DNA from: Candidatus Rokuibacteriota bacterium | GTDB taxonomy: Bacteria; Methylomirabilota; Methylomirabilia; Rokubacteriales; CSP1-6 | Length of the DNA stretch: 64,000 nucleotides | Direction: 5' to 3' | Assembly: GCA_016866775.1 (NCBI GenBank) | Contig: VGLJ01000014.1 | Span: 18,090-82,089 of the forward strand | In this document: one piece after another, positions 1 through 8,331 of the stretch | How positions within the stretch are numbered: position 1 is the first letter of the stretch | How the letters are laid out: each line of letters opens with the position of its first letter | The notes under the pieces: generated by a model | The model's database searches: none | The model's input: the letters and a program-made list of their open reading frames with translations, nothing else | Told to the model about the DNA's origin: nothing | Made by a program: the position numbers and the translations under genes

Positions 1-107
1 TGAAGCTCGACGTCGCGGCCGGCATCATCGCGGTGTTCCTCATCGGCTTCGGCGCCGACGCGGTGAAGAACATCATCGTCGACCGCGGCACCGTCCCGAG
101 GAAGTAG
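1..107 (+). CDS. C-terminal end of an unrecognised membrane protein (partial)
   Basis: Only the last 34 codons are inside the window, read in the frame that ends at the TAG at 105-107. The piece holds one hydrophobic stretch (AAGIIAVFLIGFGADAVKNII, given only as its core here: IIAVFLIGFG) followed by a short charged tail ending in PRK. This looks like a final transmembrane helix with a cytoplasmic or periplasmic tail. The first two bases (TG) could be the end of an ATG, GTG, CTG or TTG codon, so whether the gene starts here cannot be told. Family unknown. Confidence 0.45.
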   Translation, partial: KLDVAAGIIAVFLIGFGADAVKNIIVDRGTVPRK

Positions 108-114
108 ACCGCGC

Positions 115-788
115 TCAGCGCCCGATCAGCGCCGCGATCCGGTCCCGCGCGACGGCGTCCGGCAAGGGGCCGACGCCCGCCTTCATGTTGTCGTCGAGAT
201 GCTCGGGCTTGCTCGTCGCGGGAATCACGCACGTCACCGCCGGATGCGCCGGGATCCATTTCAGAAAGAGCTTGCCCGCAGCGTCGCGAGGTGCGCGCGC
301 CAGTCGACGAGGTTGTGGACCTGCATGAGATCGAGCTTCTTCGTGCGGAGCCGGCGCAGCGACTCCTCCATCTGCGCGACGCCCGCGTCGCGCCCGCTCG
401 TCCACACTTTCGTCGCCAGGAAGAGCTTGTCCGCGACCTGCAGCTCGGCGGCGAGCTCGCCGACCACCGCTTCCGCGCGGCCGTACATCGGCGACGCATC
501 GACGACGCGCCCGCCATGCGCCACGAACCGCCGCAGGACTTCGCGCTGCGCGTCGAGCCCGCCGCGCGTGTCGAACGTCTGCCAGGTCCCGAGGCCGACG
601 GCGGGAATCGTCTCGCCGCTCGAGGGAATCGCGCGGGTCACGAGGGGTTGCGCCGCGCTCGCCGCAGCGCGCGTGCCCCTACCCGAGGAGCCCATCGCTC
701 CGCCCGCCGCCGCAGCCATCAGACGGAGCACCGTTCGTCGCGCGAACTCGCCTCTGTCACGCGCCACCTCGTGCCGATGATGTCGCAC
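115..788 (-). pseudogene. Aldo/keto reductase, internally deleted and out of frame
   Basis: The upstream part (261-788, GTG start) has a Tat-like leader (ARRTVLRLM followed by an Ala/Gly-rich stretch) and the N-terminal half of an aldo/keto reductase: VGLGTWQTFD, the VVDASPMYGRAE segment with the catalytic Asp/Tyr region, LATKVW and LDLMQVHNLVDW. The downstream part (115 to about 285) is in another frame and encodes the family's C-terminal segment (LFLKWIPAHPAVTCVIPATS and HLDDNM). The two meet at about 284-290, where roughly 90-110 residues of the barrel present in relatives are missing. The product cannot be functional as read. It is called a pseudogene, with a local assembly collapse as the alternative. 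Confidence 0.8.
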
Positions 789-873
789 ACCTTCGTGATA
801 CCACGCCGACTGTATCCGTTCGACGACATTGACCGCTGATGGGAGGAGTGCCTAGAGTCCGCATGAGGATCGA

Positions 874-1458
874 ATGGACGAGCCAGGGCTCGAGCTCAAG
901 CGCGGGACGCGGAAGGAGTACGACCAGCTCGTCGAGTGCGAATTCTTCACCCGCGCCGATCGCATCGAGCTGATCGATGGACTTCTGATCGTTTCCGAGC
1001 CTCAGAGCGCCTACCACTATGGAGCGATCCGACTGGTCGAGCGCGCGTTGAGGGAGGCGTTCGGCGAGGGGTGGGACGTCCGCATGGAGGCCCCCATCGC
1101 GCTGGACGACACCTCGGAGCCCGAGCCTGATGTGGCGGTCGTCCGAGGCACCTTTCGCGATCACTTCGCGGCGCACCCCAGCGATCCCGTGCTCGTCGTG
1201 GAAGTCGCGCTGAGCAGCATGACGTTGGACCGACGGTACAAGTCGAGTCTCTACGCACGCGCGGGTCGCAAGGAATACTGGGTCTTGAATCCCATCGACC
1301 GTGTGCTCGAAGTCCGGCGCGACCCGGAGGTCTCCGCGGCAGCGCCGTACGGTTGGGACGATCGCTTCGTCGAGATCGTCGTGCCCGGGAGCAGCGTCAA
1401 CCCGCTCGCCGCGCCCGGGGCGACGATCGCCGTCGCCGATCTACTGCCGCCGCTCTAG
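874..1458 (+). CDS. Uma2 family (DUF820) putative restriction-like endonuclease
   Basis: The 194-residue product has the layout of Uma2/DUF820 proteins, which adopt the PD-(D/E)XK nuclease fold. Visible are the acidic EPEPDVAVV strand (Asp86), the LVVEVALSS strand (Glu110) and the KSSLYARAGRKEYWVLN segment (Lys123 and the family's YWV motif). The length is normal for the family. It stands alone and ends four bases inside the convergent LLM gene (shared CTAG). The biological role of Uma2 proteins is poorly known; they are often multicopy and are suspected to be mobile-element or defence related. No partner gene is seen here. Confidence 0.9.
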   Translation: MDEPGLELKRGTRKEYDQLVECEFFTRADRIELIDGLLIVSEPQSAYHYGAIRLVERALREAFGEGWDVRMEAPIALDDTSEPEPDVAVVRGTFRDHFAAHPSDPVLVVEVALSSMTLDRRYKSSLYARAGRKEYWVLNPIDRVLEVRRDPEVSAAAPYGWDDRFVEIVVPGSSVNPLAAPGATIAVADLLPPL

Positions 1459-2486
1459 CTCCGAAAGGCGGGCATGACCTCCTTCGCGAAGAGCTCCATC
1501 GAGCGGAGCACGCGCGGGTGCTCGACGTCGCCGAACCAGAAGCTGCAGTTGAAGTGCGTGATGCCGACCAGCTCTTGGATCCGCTTGAGCTGACGGATGC
1601 ACGTGTCCGGCGTGCCGATGACGAGGAAGCGGTCGAGGAGGTCGTCGGTGTCCGGCTCCTTCGGCATCGGCACCGCGATCGCGCGGCCACGCTCGACCTT
1701 CTCCTGGTGGTTGCGCAGGCTCAGCGTCACCCGCATGTTCCAGCGCGCTTCCTCGGCCGCGGCGCGGGCGTCGGCGACGCTGTCGGTGACGTAGACCGCG
1801 CGCTGGACGCCGACCTTCAGCGGCGCTCGCGGCTTGTGCTCGAGCACGAGCCGATCGAAGAGCTTGCGGAACTCGGCCATGCGCTCGATCGGCACGCCGA
1901 AGCCGCCGGTGAGCACGTTGAAGCCGCGCCGCACGGTGGCCTCGATCGACTCCGGGCTCTGCGCCGTCACCCAGATCGGCGGGTGCGGCTTCTGGACCGG
2001 CTGCGGGAAGATCGACGTCTCCGGGATCTTGAAGAGCTTGCCGTCGTAGCTGAACGGCTCGCCCGAGAACGCCTTCAGGATGACGTCGACCGACTCCTCC
2101 CACCGCTGCCGGCTCGTGTCGAGCTCGAGGCCGAGCCGCTCGAACTCGTAGTGCTGATAGCCGCGTCCGAGCCCGATGTCGACGCGCCCGCCCGCGAGCA
2201 GGTCGAGCGTCGCGATCTCCTCGGCGACGATCAGCGGGTGGTGCAGCGGGACGACGATGACCGCGGTGCCCACGCGGAGCCGCTGGGTCTTCGCGGCGAT
2301 GTACGTGGCGAGCTGCGCGGGGCGCGCGAGATAGCCGTACGTCGAGAAGTGATGCTCGGCGAGCCAGATGTTGCCGAAGCCGAGCGCCTCCGCCGCCTGC
2401 GCGATGTCGAGCGCGCGGGAATAGATCTCCTGCGACGAGCGCGCGGAGGGCGACTGCATGAGCAGGAACGTGCCGAAGTTGATCAT
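1455..2486 (-). CDS. LLM class flavin-dependent oxidoreductase
   Basis: This 343-residue protein is a bacterial-luciferase-like TIM-barrel monooxygenase or F420/FMN oxidoreductase. Family marks are MINFGTFLLMQS at the start, GFGNIWLAEHHF (residues about 36-47), VIVVPLHHPL, the GGRVDIGLGRGY turn (about 98-109), the PVQKPHPPIWVTA segment and the C-terminal MELFAKEVMPAF. The last motif is shared almost exactly with the LLM at 34588-35649, so the two are probably paralogues. The substrate cannot be read from the sequence. The next gene upstream on this strand is the SMP-30-like lactonase, 67 bases away. Confidence 0.93.
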   Translation of the reverse strand: MINFGTFLLMQSPSARSSQEIYSRALDIAQAAEALGFGNIWLAEHHFSTYGYLARPAQLATYIAAKTQRLRVGTAVIVVPLHHPLIVAEEIATLDLLAGGRVDIGLGRGYQHYEFERLGLELDTSRQRWEESVDVILKAFSGEPFSYDGKLFKIPETSIFPQPVQKPHPPIWVTAQSPESIEATVRRGFNVLTGGFGVPIERMAEFRKLFDRLVLEHKPRAPLKVGVQRAVYVTDSVADARAAAEEARWNMRVTLSLRNHQEKVERGRAIAVPMPKEPDTDDLLDRFLVIGTPDTCIRQLKRIQELVGITHFNCSFWFGDVEHPRVLRSMELFAKEVMPAFRS

Positions 2487-2553
2487 GGCGCGATTCTACC
2501 GCGGGGATTCCAGAAGCTGGTGCGGCGCGGACCGCCGCCTCACGGCCTGGCCT

Positions 2554-3438
2554 TCACGAAGCGCGTCGGGCGCGATACCACGGGTGCGGCACGCCGGGCA
2601 CCTTCACGCGCATGGTGTAGACCGACGTGTTCGCGGTGAAGAACAGCGTCTTGAGGTCGGGGCCGCCGAACGCGACGTTCGCCGCGAACTCCGGCGTGCG
2701 GATGATGCCGAGCTTCCTGCCGTCCGGCGCGAAGACCCACGTGCCGTCCGGCCCCGTGCAGTACACGCGCCCCTCGACGTCCACCTTCATCCCGTCGGGC
2801 ACGCCGTTCTTGTCGCCGTCCGACGGCATCTCCGCGAAGATCCGCCGCCGCACCATGTGGCCGGCGCTGTCGAGCTCGAGCTCGTGGATGTATTGCGCCC
2901 AGCGCGTGTTCGCGACGTAGAGCCGGCGCTCGTCGGGCGAGAACGCGAGGCCGTTCGGATACTCGAAGTCCGCCACCATGCTCGTCGTGCCGTCCGGCTT
3001 CACGCGATAGACCGCGGCGTGCGGCATCTCGCGCTGCTCGAACGGCACGCGATAGCCCGGATCGGTGATGTAGAGGCTGCCGTCGGACTTGCAGGCGACG
3101 TCGTTGGGCCGGTTCAGGCGCTTGCCCTGCCAGCGGTCCATGACGACCTGCATGTCGCTCACGCCGTCCTGCGCCCATCGCGTGACGCGACGGTCGCCGC
3201 CCTCGCAGATCACGAGGCGGCCCTGCAGGTCGAACGTGGTCCCGTTGCTCTCGTTCGTGTTGCCGCGGATCAGCTCGGGCGCCTTGCCCGGCGCGAGCTT
3301 GTGGAGGTTGTTGTTCCGGATGTCGACGAAGTAATAGAACCCGTCCGGGTGCCAGAGCGGGCCCTCGGTGAACGTGAACCCGGTGGCGAGACGCTCCGCC
3401 TCTGTCGACTCGAGGACCGCGGACAGATCGTCGGCCAT
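2554..3438 (-). CDS. SMP-30/gluconolactonase/LRE family protein
   Basis: The 294-residue protein is a six-bladed beta-propeller of the SMP-30/gluconolactonase family, enzymes that hydrolyse sugar lactones or related esters using one divalent metal. The metal-site segments are visible: FTEGPLWHPDG (Glu25), RPNDVACKSDGSLYITDPGY (the Asn and following loop) and YPNGLAFSPDERRLYVANT (Asn and Asp). No signal peptide is seen, so it is probably cytoplasmic. Its stop lies 10 bases after the start of the family-5 binding protein's downstream neighbour region, and it is likely co-transcribed with that binding protein (3449-4975) and the SDR (5005-5784). Confidence 0.92.
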   Translation of the reverse strand: MADDLSAVLESTEAERLATGFTFTEGPLWHPDGFYYFVDIRNNNLHKLAPGKAPELIRGNTNESNGTTFDLQGRLVICEGGDRRVTRWAQDGVSDMQVVMDRWQGKRLNRPNDVACKSDGSLYITDPGYRVPFEQREMPHAAVYRVKPDGTTSMVADFEYPNGLAFSPDERRLYVANTRWAQYIHELELDSAGHMVRRRIFAEMPSDGDKNGVPDGMKVDVEGRVYCTGPDGTWVFAPDGRKLGIIRTPEFAANVAFGGPDLKTLFFTANTSVYTMRVKVPGVPHPWYRARRAS

Positions 3439-3448
3439 GGCGAGCCTC

Positions 3449-4975
3449 CTATTTCTTCAGCCGGACGTCTTCGAGCGGCGCCGACCACGGATACGGGTTG
3501 ATCAGCATCAGCGCGGGCTCGGCGACGCGCGGCCCGATGCCGCTCGGCCAGATGTACTCGTAGATCGGCGCGAGCCGCACGCGGTCGTAGATCATCTGCT
3601 GGAGCTGGTGCAGCATCGCCGCGCGCTTCTTCTTGTCCGGCTCGTTCGCCTGCTGCTTGTAGAGCGCGTCCATGTCGGGATAGCCGCCGTAGGCGTACGT
3701 CCCGTCGGTCGGGATGACCTCCGAGAGACGCGAGGCGGCGTTGCCGTAGAGCGCGCTCGTGCACACGCACACGCCCTTGAGCTTCTTGGTCGCGAGCGCG
3801 CTGTAGTACGCGGCGCGCTCCATCGGCCGCATCTTCATGCGGATCCCCACGGCCTGCAGGTAGTTCACGATCGCCTCGCCGAGCGAGAAATACGGCGGGA
3901 GCTGGTGCAGCTCGCCCGCGTCGAAGCCGTTCGGGTAGCCGGCTTCCGCGAGCAGCCGCTTCGCGCGCGCCGGATCGTAGCGGTCAGGCTCGAGCGGCAG
4001 CGCGAACTCGAAGGTGCGGGGGACATAGTTGCCGGCGGGCTTCGACGCGCCGAGGGTCTCCGCGTCGCTCAGCGCCTGTCGGTCGAGCGCGAGGCTCGCC
4101 GCCTGGCGCACCCGCTTGTCGTGCCACGGCGACTTCGGGTCCCACTGCTCGAGGAAGTCGAGGAAGAAGATCCCGATGCCGCCCGAGAACGCGACCTTGA
4201 AGCTCGGATCGCGCCTGAGCTCCTGCGCCTGCGGCACGTCGAGCAGGTAGGCGATGTCGACCTCGCCGCGCTTGAGCATCGCGACCCGCGTGGTGGCCTC
4301 CGGGACGCTCTTGAAGACCACGCGCTTCACCGACGGCATCTTGCGCCAGTAGCCCTCGAAGGCCTCCATGACGAGCTCGATGCCGGGCGTGTGACTCACG
4401 AACTTGTAGGGACCGAGGCCGATCGGGTGCTTCTTGAAGCCGTCGTTGCCGACCTGCTCGACGTACTTCTTCGGCACCACCCACCCGGCGCCGGAGACGA
4501 CGGTGCCGAAGAACGACATGAAGTCGGGCCACGGCTCGTGAAGGTGGAAGCGCACGCGGTACGGCGACGGGGTCGTGACCTCCTTCACCTTGTCCTTGAG
4601 GACCTTCGAGCCCTTCGCCCGCGCGAAGCTGAACTTCACGTCCTCGGACGTGAACGGATCGCCGTTGTGGAACTTCAGACCCTCGCGCAGCTTGAACTCG
4701 TAGACGCGGCCGTCCGGGCTCAGCGTCCACGACTCCGCCAGGCTCGGCGTCATCAGGTTGCCCGGCATCGCCTTCACGAGCGCGTCGTGCATGCCGTAGA
4801 GGAACCAGAACGGCGTGAGCTGCCCGACGACCTCGCCCGGATCGAAGTAGTTCGGCGAGATCGTGATGTAGAGCGCCCAGCGCATCTCGCCCTCGGGCTT
4901 CGCCTGCGCGTCCGCGCCGCCGGCGAGCCCCGTGAGGACGAGCGCGAACGCGACTGCCAGCGTGAACGATCTCAT
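3449..4975 (-). CDS. ABC transporter substrate-binding protein, family 5 (DppA/OppA type)
   Basis: The 508-residue product has a signal peptide (MRSFTLAVAFALVLTGLAGG then ADA) and the family-5 extracellular binding-protein pattern: AESWTLSPDGRVYEFKLREGLKFHNGD, DVKFSFARA, GLGPYKFV, DKRVRQAASLALDRQAL and LAEAGYPNGF. It should bind a peptide, sugar or other small solute in the periplasm and deliver it to an ABC permease. No permease or ATPase lies next to it. The reading frame stays open back to 5650, but the start is set at 4975 because of the signal peptide and a strong GGGAGGA Shine-Dalgarno sequence. The SDR upstream ends 29 bases before this start. Confidence 0.93.
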   Translation of the reverse strand: MRSFTLAVAFALVLTGLAGGADAQAKPEGEMRWALYITISPNYFDPGEVVGQLTPFWFLYGMHDALVKAMPGNLMTPSLAESWTLSPDGRVYEFKLREGLKFHNGDPFTSEDVKFSFARAKGSKVLKDKVKEVTTPSPYRVRFHLHEPWPDFMSFFGTVVSGAGWVVPKKYVEQVGNDGFKKHPIGLGPYKFVSHTPGIELVMEAFEGYWRKMPSVKRVVFKSVPEATTRVAMLKRGEVDIAYLLDVPQAQELRRDPSFKVAFSGGIGIFFLDFLEQWDPKSPWHDKRVRQAASLALDRQALSDAETLGASKPAGNYVPRTFEFALPLEPDRYDPARAKRLLAEAGYPNGFDAGELHQLPPYFSLGEAIVNYLQAVGIRMKMRPMERAAYYSALATKKLKGVCVCTSALYGNAASRLSEVIPTDGTYAYGGYPDMDALYKQQANEPDKKKRAAMLHQLQQMIYDRVRLAPIYEYIWPSGIGPRVAEPALMLINPYPWSAPLEDVRLKK

Positions 4976-5004
4976 GGAAGTCCTCCCAGGGGCGACACTG
5001 TACC

Positions 5005-5784
5005 TCAATCGAAAATGATTCCCCCGTCGACGTTGAACGATTGGCCGGTGATGTTCCGCGCCCCGTCCGAGGCGAGGAACACGGCGAGGTGGGCGATGTC
5101 GTACGGGGTGTTCGGGCGGCCGAGCGGGATGCTGGCGTTGCGCGTGCGCTCCATCTCCTCGACCGTGACGCCTTCCTCCTTCGCGCGCGCCTCGAGGTTC
5201 CCCTGCGACAGCGCGGTGACCGTGGTGCCGGGACAGATGGCGTTCACGTTGATGTTGTGGCGCGCGAGCTGGACGGCGGCCATGCGCGTGAGACCGATGA
5301 CGCCGCCCTTGCTCTGCGCGTAGATGGCGTTGGAAGCCCCGGCGTAGCCCTTGCCCGCGATCGACGCGATGTTGACGATGACGCCGCGCCGGCGCGGGAT
5401 CATCTCGCGGGCCACGCGCTGCAGACAGAAGAAGACGCCCTTGCTGTTCACGCGCGTGATCCGCTCCCAGTCGTCCTCGGTGAGGTCCATGATGTACGCG
5501 CGCCGCGTGACGCCGGCGTTGTTGACCAGGATGTCGACCTGGCCGAACGTGTCGATCACGCGCCGGACCATCGCGTCGATGCTCGCGAGGTCGCCGACGT
5601 CGGCCTTCATGTAGAGGCTCTTCCGCCCGAGCCCGCCGACCCCCGCGCACGTGTCGCGCGCGGCCTGCTCGTTGAGGTCGATGCAGGCGACGTCGGCGCC
5701 GGCGTCCGCCAGCGCGAGCGCCGTGGAGCTGCCGATTCCGTTTCCGGCTCCCGTGACGATCGCGACACGGCCGGCGAGAGTCAT
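5005..5784 (-). CDS. SDR family NAD(P)-dependent oxidoreductase
   Basis: This is a classical short-chain dehydrogenase/reductase of 259 residues. The cofactor motif TGAGNGIG is at 11-18, NNAG at 88-91, and the catalytic triad is complete (Ser141, Tyr155, Lys159). VDGGII closes the C-terminus, as in FabG-like enzymes. The acidic residue after beta-strand 2 (CIDLNE) favours NAD over NADP. It starts 48 bases from the divergent MFS gene and heads a short minus-strand unit with the binding protein and the lactonase. An oxidation of a sugar- or hydroxy-acid-type substrate is plausible, but the substrate is unknown. Confidence 0.95.
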   Translation of the reverse strand: MTLAGRVAIVTGAGNGIGSSTALALADAGADVACIDLNEQAARDTCAGVGGLGRKSLYMKADVGDLASIDAMVRRVIDTFGQVDILVNNAGVTRRAYIMDLTEDDWERITRVNSKGVFFCLQRVAREMIPRRRGVIVNIASIAGKGYAGASNAIYAQSKGGVIGLTRMAAVQLARHNINVNAICPGTTVTALSQGNLEARAKEEGVTVEEMERTRNASIPLGRPNTPYDIAHLAVFLASDGARNITGQSFNVDGGIIFD

Positions 5785-5832
5785 CGTGGTGCTCCTTTCC
5801 TCGAGCGCCTCTGGACTAGACTTTCGCCTATC

Positions 5833-7056
5833 ATGCCCTCTTCCGGCTCCGAACCGCGCTACGCCTGGGTGATGCTCGTCATCGGCACCGTGCTCGTCGC
5901 GCTGAACCTCGGCGTGCTCTCGAGCCTGTCCGTCTTCCTCAAGCCGATCTCACAGGAGTTCGGCTGGCCGCGCGGGGCGACGGCGCTCGCGTACACGATC
6001 GGCGCCGTGACGATCGGCATCGCCGGCGTGCTCTGGGGACGCCTGGCCGATCGCTACGGCACCCGCCCGGTTGTCCTGGTCGGGGCGATCGCCCAGCCGA
6101 CGGCCCTCGTGCTGCTCGCGGGGATCAGCTCGCTCCCGCAGTTCTACGCCGCCTACGTCGTGCTGGCCGCGCTGGGCGTCGCGGCGGTCAACGTGCCGAC
6201 GATCGCGAACGTCGGGCTCTGGTTCCACCGGCACCAGGGCACCGCGCTGGGCGTCCTCTCGGCCGGCGGGCCGCTCGGGCAGATCCTCGTCGCGTTCGTG
6301 GCCGGGCACGTGATCGTCAGCTACGGGTGGCGCGCCGCGTACCTGACGCTCGCGGTGATCTACGCGGTCGGCAGCATCCCGCTCGCGTTCATGATCCGCA
6401 CGCCGCCGGTCCTCGCCGGCGCGCAGGTGCCCGGGGCCGTGGCGCGGGCGAGCCATCCGCTGTTGCCGGCGCCGCTCGTGGTCGCCTGGCTGAGCCTGGC
6501 GACGGTGTTCTGCTGCGCGACGATGTCCGTGCCGATCGTCCACACCGTCGCGATGCTCACCGACCGCGGGATGCCGTACACCGACGCGGTCCGCGTCTTC
6601 CTCGTGATCATGGGAGCGGGCGTGTTCGGCCGCGTCCTGCTCGGCCGGATCACCGATCACCTCGGCGGGCTTCACTCCTACTTCTGGACGTCGCTCCTGC
6701 AGACGGTGCTCCTCTTCTGGTTCCTCCGCGTGGAGTCGATGCCCGTGCTGTACGCGCTGAGCGCCCTCTTCGGCATCGGCTACAGCGGCGTGATGACGGC
6801 GGTGTGGGTCTGCATCCGCGAGCTGGTGGAGCCGAAGGTCGTGGCGATGTCGCTCGCGGTCGTGGTGATGTTCGCCTGGTTCGGGATGGGCCTCGGCGGG
6901 TGGCACGGCGGCCACGCCTACGACCGCACCGGCAGCTACACGCGGCCCTATCTCGACGCCGTCGGGGCGGGCGCCGTCAACCTCGTCATCGTGGGCGCGC
7001 TGATCCGCCGCGTCTCTCGCGCCCGCACGCTGCCCGTCGCGCAGCCGGCCGGATGA
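5833..7056 (+). CDS. MFS transporter (monocarboxylate/OFA-like)
   Basis: The 407-residue protein has about twelve hydrophobic segments. Between TM2 and TM3 it carries the major-facilitator motif GRLADRYGTRPVVLVGA. The N-terminal pattern (YAWVMLVIGTVLVALNLGV and FLKPISQEFGW) is that of the MCT/oxalate-formate antiporter branch, whose members carry monocarboxylates in the inner membrane. The frame is open far upstream, but ATG 5833 begins directly before the first transmembrane helix. The stop overlaps a possible ATG (7053) of the next gene, so the two are probably co-transcribed. Confidence 0.92.
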   Translation: MPSSGSEPRYAWVMLVIGTVLVALNLGVLSSLSVFLKPISQEFGWPRGATALAYTIGAVTIGIAGVLWGRLADRYGTRPVVLVGAIAQPTALVLLAGISSLPQFYAAYVVLAALGVAAVNVPTIANVGLWFHRHQGTALGVLSAGGPLGQILVAFVAGHVIVSYGWRAAYLTLAVIYAVGSIPLAFMIRTPPVLAGAQVPGAVARASHPLLPAPLVVAWLSLATVFCCATMSVPIVHTVAMLTDRGMPYTDAVRVFLVIMGAGVFGRVLLGRITDHLGGLHSYFWTSLLQTVLLFWFLRVESMPVLYALSALFGIGYSGVMTAVWVCIRELVEPKVVAMSLAVVVMFAWFGMGLGGWHGGHAYDRTGSYTRPYLDAVGAGAVNLVIVGALIRRVSRARTLPVAQPAG

Positions 7057-7073
7057 CATATAACGATAGGGGC

Positions 7074-8321
7074 ATGACGCATCACCTTCTGTTCCTCGAC
7101 CCCGGGCACTTCCACGCGACGCTCACGCTCCGCGCGCCGCATCCCCGCGTGGCCGACGAGATCGTCGTCTACGCGCCCGACGGGCCGGAGCGCCGCGACT
7201 TCCTGGCACTCGTCGAGCGATTCAACCGTCGCGCCTCGGCGCCCACGCGCTGGCGCGTCGACGTGGTCACGGCCGACGATCCGCTGGCGACGCTGATCGC
7301 GGAGCGCCGGGGCGACGCGGTGATCCTCGCCGGCAGGAACGGCGGCAAGGTGCGGACGATCCGGCGCCTGCACGACGCGGGGTTCCACGTGCTCGCCGAC
7401 AAGCCGTGGCTGGTGTCGGCGGAGGACGTCGACGACATCCGCCCGAGCCTCGCGGGGCCGCCGGTCGTCACCGAGATCATGACCGGCCGTCACGACGTCG
7501 CCACGCGGCTGGTGAAGCGCCTCGTCGACTCACCCGACGTCTTCGGACGTCTTCGTCCCGACGGGCCGGCGATCGAGATCGACAGCGTGCACTGCCTGGA
7601 AAAGCTCGTGGACGGCGCGCCGCTCCGGCGTCCGTGGTGGTTCTTCGACGTCGGCGTGCAGGGCCGCGGGCTCGTCGACATCCCGACGCACATGGTCGAC
7701 CGCGCGCAGGGACTCGCCGCGGGCGCGCCGGGAGCTCCGCCCCGCGATCCGACGCTCGTGGCGGCGCGCACGTGGCCGACGCGCGTGCCGCGCGAGGTGT
7801 TCGCGCGCATCACCGGCGAGCCGGACTTTCCGGGCGCGCTGAAGCCCGTCGTCGACGGGGACGCGCTCGTCTACGACTGCAACGCCGAGCTCACGTTCCG
7901 CGTGGGCGACGCGGAGGTGCGCGCGAGCGCGCGGTGGGATCTGGCCTCGCCGCCCGGCGGCGGCGACACGTCGCTCATGCTCGTCCACGGCACGCGCGCC
8001 GACATCCGGCTCGAGCAGACCGCGCGCACGAGCCATCGCCGCCGGCTCGCCGTCGAGCCGCACGACGACGCGGCCGCGAAGGCGGTCGACGAGGTCGTGC
8101 GCGCCGCACAGGGGGAGTTCCCAGGCGTCCGCGCCGAGCGAGGCAGCCCTCGGGAGATCGTCATCCCCGCCGGGCTCGACGGCGGACACGAGGCGCACTT
8201 CGCGATCGTGCTCGATCGTTTTCTGCGCTCGATCGACGACGGCCGCTGGCCCGCCGACGCCGCCGCGCGAACACTCGCCAAGTACGCGCTGCTCGCGCGC
8301 GCGGCCGCCACCACACGCTGA
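7074..8321 (+). CDS. Gfo/Idh/MocA-like oxidoreductase
   Basis: The 415-residue protein resembles Gfo/Idh/MocA dehydrogenases. An N-terminal nucleotide-binding half is followed by the family's 'EKP' segment, here HVLADKPWLVS, and by VVTEIMTGRHD. The C-terminal half has the MVDRAQGL and GTRADIRLEQ segments expected of the substrate domain. The first glycine motif (FLDPGHFHATL) is unusual for a Rossmann turn, so nucleotide binding is inferred rather than shown. Start 7074 follows a purine-rich AGGGG; ATG 7053, which overlaps the MFS stop, would add seven residues. The DUF2235 gene begins 10 bases downstream. Confidence 0.8.
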   Translation: MTHHLLFLDPGHFHATLTLRAPHPRVADEIVVYAPDGPERRDFLALVERFNRRASAPTRWRVDVVTADDPLATLIAERRGDAVILAGRNGGKVRTIRRLHDAGFHVLADKPWLVSAEDVDDIRPSLAGPPVVTEIMTGRHDVATRLVKRLVDSPDVFGRLRPDGPAIEIDSVHCLEKLVDGAPLRRPWWFFDVGVQGRGLVDIPTHMVDRAQGLAAGAPGAPPRDPTLVAARTWPTRVPREVFARITGEPDFPGALKPVVDGDALVYDCNAELTFRVGDAEVRASARWDLASPPGGGDTSLMLVHGTRADIRLEQTARTSHRRRLAVEPHDDAAAKAVDEVVRAAQGEFPGVRAERGSPREIVIPAGLDGGHEAHFAIVLDRFLRSIDDGRWPADAAARTLAKYALLARAAATTR

Positions 8322-8331
8322 CGGAGACGGC

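Noticed and set aside
1353..2639. Long plus-strand frame of 428 residues
   Set aside because: Arg/Asp/Glu/Ala-rich shadow of the LLM gene on the minus strand; no family pattern.
3449..5650. Apparent SDR-binding-protein fusion frame of 733 residues
   Set aside because: The binding protein has its own signal peptide and Shine-Dalgarno sequence at 4975, and the upstream codons are a shadow of the SDR gene.
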